Shown here in pieces: positions 61,009 through 64,000 of a stretch of DNA of 64,000 nt. The notes below the pieces were generated by a model. The model saw nothing but the letters and a program-made list of their open reading frames with translations. It was not told the DNA's origin and ran no database searches. Source of the stretch: SZUA-368 sp028533045 (lineage in GTDB: Bacteria; Spirochaetota; Spirochaetia; DSM-2461); contig JBNAIG010000024.1 in the NCBI GenBank assembly GCA_050031985.1, positions 1-64,000 of the forward strand, in the 5' to 3' direction. The position numbers and the translations under genes were made by a program. Numbering within the stretch: the first letter of the stretch is position 1; each line of letters begins with the position of its first letter.

Positions 61009-61631
61009 AAATGATACTCTTAGGCCCTCCCGGAGCGGGAAAGGGAACAATGGCTGCCAGAATGAAGGAAGAACTGAATATTCCCCACATTTCCACAGGT
61101 GATATTTTCCGGGCGGCCATCAAAAACCAGACCGAACTGGGTGTTAAAGTTAAGGCCATCATCGATCGGGGCGACCTGGTTCCCGACGATCTTACCGTAG
61201 CCCTCGTAAAAGAAAGACTGAGCGAAGACGATACGAAAACCGGCTATATTCTCGACGGTTTTCCCCGTACCTCCGGTCAGGCCGACGCTTTGGCCGAATT
61301 CAGCGCTGTGGACGGTGTCATTAACTTTACCGTCAGCGAAGAAGAAGTGGTTCGTCGCCTCTCGGGCCGACGTCTCTGCAAGGAGTGTGGCACCGGTTAT
61401 CATGTGGAATTTATTCCCCCCAAAAAAGAGGGTATCTGCGACAAGTGCGGCGGAGAACTCTACACCCGCGATGACGACCAGATAGACTCTATTAAAAATC
61501 GTCTGAATGTTTATGCCGATTCCACCGAGCCCCTCATTAGCTACTACAGAGAAAAGGGCTTGATTAGAGATATCGATGCGGGCCAGAATCCGGACGATGT
61601 CTTTGCCAATTTCAAGAAAGTCATTAGCTAA
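61005..61631 (+). CDS. adk: Adenylate kinase
   Basis: 208 aa. Interconverts AMP + ATP with 2 ADP. P-loop GPPGAGKGT (7-15), AMP-binding ISTGDIFRAAI, DGFPRT, and a lid with four cysteines (C-K-E-C ... C-D-K-C) that hold structural zinc as in Gram-positive and many spirochaete enzymes. It overlaps the zinc-ribbon gene by four bases and is five bases before the pyrophosphatase gene, an operon of nucleotide-energy enzymes. Confidence 0.97.
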   Translation: MKMILLGPPGAGKGTMAARMKEELNIPHISTGDIFRAAIKNQTELGVKVKAIIDRGDLVPDDLTVALVKERLSEDDTKTGYILDGFPRTSGQADALAEFSAVDGVINFTVSEEEVVRRLSGRRLCKECGTGYHVEFIPPKKEGICDKCGGELYTRDDDQIDSIKNRLNVYADSTEPLISYYREKGLIRDIDAGQNPDDVFANFKKVIS

Positions 61632-61636
61632 AATCC

Positions 61637-63283
61637 ATGGATAAAATTTATATCACGGGTCATAAAAACCCGGATATGGACTCCATTTGCGCCGCCTGGT
61701 GCTATGGAGTCCTAAAAAATAAAATCGATCCGTCCCACAACTACGTTCCCATCCGCTGCGGCAACCTCAACAAGCAAACCAAAGCGGTATTGGAAAATCT
61801 GAATGTGGAGCCCCCCCGGCTGGTGAAGGATATCGCCCCCCAGGTGCAGGATGTAGCCAAGCGCAACATCATCACCCTGGAAGAGAACGATCCTATCCTC
61901 ACCGCCATTAAAGAGCTGGACGAAAAGACAATCAGTTTAATCCCGGTCTTTAAAAACGGAAACGATTTTGCGGGCATCCTTACCATAAATGAAGTCACCG
62001 GCTTCCTGCTGGCCGACAACGGTGAGGGCCGCCCCCGATACAATTTTCTTATAGACAACTTCTCCCGTGTTCTTCCCGGCTATTTTTACCGCCGGGGCAA
62101 GTCCCGGGAATTCAACGCCATGCTCATGACCGGGGTTATGCCCTTCGACGTAAGTGTAGAACGAATTAAAGAACTGGGACAGGACAAGCCGCTTCTCGTA
62201 ATGGGACTGCGGGAGGACCTGCTCCAGTACGCCGTGGACCACCAATTCCCGGCCATCGTCATAACCGGAATGCACGAAGAACAAACAGTTCCGGTAGACC
62301 TGGCAAACTACGAAGGGACCATCTACATTTCCCAGACCGACACGGCCGAAACCATCCGCCTCCTCCGTCTCTCGGCCCCCCTCAAAAACATCATAGACAC
62401 CGATCCCCCCCGCCTGGAAAGCTCTGCCAGCTTCGACCGGGCCCGGGACGAACTACTCAAGTCGAGCCTGCGCGGTCTTCCCGTGTTTACGGGGGACAAC
62501 TTCGAAGGAGTCGTCACCCGGCGATGCTTTATCGAACGACCCCGGCGCCGCCTGATTCTGGTGGACCACAACGAACTAAGCCAATCGGTCAACGGAGCGG
62601 ACCAGGCGGACATTCTGGAAATTCACGATCATCACCGTCTGGGAACCATCAAAACCCGTCATCCCATTTTCTGTAACTCCCGCCCGGTGGGAAGCACCTG
62701 CACCATCGTGTTCGAGCAGTTTATAATGAATGGAGTGGAACCGGACAAAACCACCGCCCTCCTCCTTCTTTCGGGCATTCTTTCCGACACGGTCATTCTT
62801 AAATCGCCCACCACCACCGAGACGGACCGCCGCACCGTAGAAAAGCTCTGCGAAAGGGCCGGAGTGGACTACAAAGTTTACGGCGAACAGATGTTTTCCC
62901 AGGGACTCACCCTTAAGAAACAGAAGCCGGAGGACCTCATCTTCACCGACTACAAGGAGTACACCGAACAGGGCTTCTCCATTGGCATAGGCCAGTTGGA
63001 AGTCCTGAATCTGGACGAAGTGAGCGATGTAAAAGAGGACCTTCTCTCCTGCCTGGAAAAAAGCAAAAAAGCAAAGAACAAGGACTGGCTCATGCTCCTC
63101 ATCACAAACGTGACCAACGGCAACAGCCTCCTCTTAACGAGCGCCTTCCCCCGGGGAGAAGAAAACCTTCTCTACGAAAAACGGGAGGAGAACCTCTACA
63201 ACCTCCCGGGCATTCTTTCCCGTAAAAAACAGCTCCTGCCGGAGATTCTCCGCGTCCTTGAGGAATTAAAGGACAATGGCTAA
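61637..63283 (+). CDS. ppaC: Manganese-dependent inorganic pyrophosphatase with CBS and DRTGG domains
   Basis: 548 aa. DHH-family catalytic start GHKNPDMDSICAAW (His9, Asp13, Asp15) and second half with VDHNELSQS and EIHDHHRLG (metal ligands). Between them are CBS 1 (about 65-130), a DRTGG domain (about 145-245) and CBS 2 (about 250-305), the regulatory insert of CBS-type family II PPases, controlled by adenine nucleotides. It hydrolyses PPi in the cytoplasm. It overlaps the following kinase gene by eight bases. Confidence 0.95.
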   Translation: MDKIYITGHKNPDMDSICAAWCYGVLKNKIDPSHNYVPIRCGNLNKQTKAVLENLNVEPPRLVKDIAPQVQDVAKRNIITLEENDPILTAIKELDEKTISLIPVFKNGNDFAGILTINEVTGFLLADNGEGRPRYNFLIDNFSRVLPGYFYRRGKSREFNAMLMTGVMPFDVSVERIKELGQDKPLLVMGLREDLLQYAVDHQFPAIVITGMHEEQTVPVDLANYEGTIYISQTDTAETIRLLRLSAPLKNIIDTDPPRLESSASFDRARDELLKSSLRGLPVFTGDNFEGVVTRRCFIERPRRRLILVDHNELSQSVNGADQADILEIHDHHRLGTIKTRHPIFCNSRPVGSTCTIVFEQFIMNGVEPDKTTALLLLSGILSDTVILKSPTTTETDRRTVEKLCERAGVDYKVYGEQMFSQGLTLKKQKPEDLIFTDYKEYTEQGFSIGIGQLEVLNLDEVSDVKEDLLSCLEKSKKAKNKDWLMLLITNVTNGNSLLLTSAFPRGEENLLYEKREENLYNLPGILSRKKQLLPEILRVLEELKDNG

Positions 63284-64000
63284 ATCCCCGGTCCCCAAAG
63301 TTGCCGCCATTCACGACCTCTCCGGCATCGGCCGCTGCTCCCTCACCGCCGTCATACCGGTCCTTACCCGCCGGGGGATTCAGGTCTGCCCCCTCCCCAC
63401 GGCCCTTCTCTCCTCCCAGACCGACGGTTATTCGGACTACTACTTCCGGGATCTGACCGATAGTATGGAAGCCATAATGGAGAAGTGGAGCCGGGAGGAA
63501 GTCAGCTTTGACGCCATCTATTCGGGCTTTCTGGGCTCTTCCGGGCAAGCCGATTTGGTGAGCCGATTCGTGGAGCGCTTCCAGGCTCCCGGACAGCTGG
63601 TCGTTGTGGATCCTGTCATGGGAGACAACGGTGCATTCTACGGCCCCTACTCGGGACAGATGGTGGAAGCCATGAAAAATCTCTGTTCCCGGGCGGACTT
63701 GATTACTCCCAACTACACCGAAGCGGCCTTCCTTCTGAATGAAGAGTACGCCCCCGCCCTTGAAGCGGAAGAGTTGCACGATTGGTGCCGCCGTCTGGGA
63801 GAACTGGGACCTTCCCGGGTCGTAATAACCAGCGTTCCCCTGAAAGAACAAAAGCATAAGCGAGTATCTCTGGCCGCCTGGGATAGCGAAAAAGATCAGT
63901 ACTTTACTTCATCGGTCAAAAGGGTGGACCGTTCCTATCCGGGAACGGGAGATATCTTCACATCCCTTCTTACCGCCGCCCTGCTAAAGGGAAAATCCTT
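63276..64000 (+). CDS. Pyridoxal/pyridoxamine kinase (partial, 3' end outside window)
   Basis: About 241 residues seen from ATG at 63276, which overlaps the ppaC end by eight bases, so translation is coupled. PfkB/ribokinase-like: AAIHDLSGIGRCSLTAVIPVL at the N-terminus, VVVDPVMGDNGAFY, LITPNYTEAAFLL and the anion-hole/catalytic S-Y-P-G-T-G-D-I-F near the right edge. It makes pyridoxal 5'-phosphate. The window ends in the last helix. Confidence 0.93.
   Translation, partial: MAKSPVPKVAAIHDLSGIGRCSLTAVIPVLTRRGIQVCPLPTALLSSQTDGYSDYYFRDLTDSMEAIMEKWSREEVSFDAIYSGFLGSSGQADLVSRFVERFQAPGQLVVVDPVMGDNGAFYGPYSGQMVEAMKNLCSRADLITPNYTEAAFLLNEEYAPALEAEELHDWCRRLGELGPSRVVITSVPLKEQKHKRVSLAAWDSEKDQYFTSSVKRVDRSYPGTGDIFTSLLTAALLKGKS

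Overview
This 64 kb window is a bacterial chromosome segment of medium G+C, densely coded on both strands, with no rRNA, CRISPR array or recognisable prophage. The gene set suggests a Gram-negative, free-living spirochaete: many spirochaete-style conserved proteins (DUF115, DUF2225, an alternative EF-G, a hybrid histidine kinase, a Cache-type chemoreceptor) occur beside three secreted lipoproteins, two of which are alginate-lyase-like. A marine or algal-polymer habitat is inferred from those lyases. The taxonomic call is an inference from gene style, not from a marker-gene comparison.

Layout. 1-3.7 kb: 3' end of a transposase-like ORF, an unknown 387-aa protein, a nitroreductase, a tiny lipoprotein and a GNAT acetyltransferase. 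10.5-3.7 kb (minus): a tightly overlapped seven-gene operon folP-cdaA-cdaR-DUF2225-truA-UDG-like-priA, joining folate, c-di-AMP, tRNA modification and replication restart. 10.6-17.9 kb (plus): membrane/PH-like protein, TPR-GAF-GGDEF diguanylate cyclase, purine nucleoside phosphorylase, DUF985 cupin and secA. 18 kb: dps behind a textbook sigma-54 promoter with three upstream repeats. 18.6-27 kb: degenerate LysM/M23 protein, small signal-peptidase-like protein, PASTA-containing PBP, DUF115 protein, a PPC-domain secreted protein and a radical SAM/HhH protein. 27-30 kb: OmpR-type two-component pair and a NeuB-like sialic-acid-type synthase.

29.9-31.3 kb is a repeat-rich island in which a tRNA-Lys/tRNA-Glu operon, with promoter and terminator, is present twice in tandem, about 640 bp apart, separated and flanked by copies of a 158-bp palindromic repeat. 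31.3-41.3 kb: TSUP permease, amino-acid permease fused to a PTS EIIA domain, gltX, ArgA-type N-acetylglutamate synthase, chemoreceptor, TetR regulator, tRNA-Phe and cardiolipin synthase, whose ribosome binding site lies inside the tRNA. 49.2-41.3 kb (minus): Cys-rich protein, U32 peptidase, Na+/H+ antiporter, recO, hybrid kinase, murC, yicC, CMP kinase. 49.4-51.6 kb: EF-G-like GTPase with its own promoter and palindrome. 54.3-51.6 kb (minus): Lrp regulator, NIF3, lspA and small membrane/lipoproteins.

54.5-60.6 kb is the most distinctive accessory region. It holds a lipoprotein with a ~270-nt structured leader and two perfect palindromes, then a convergent operon of two PL6-type lyase lipoproteins. 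The first lipoprotein and one lyase share almost the same N-terminus and DDDTTT linker. 60.8-64 kb: zinc-ribbon protein (possibly leaderless), adk, a CBS/DRTGG pyrophosphatase and the start of a pyridoxal kinase gene that runs off the window.
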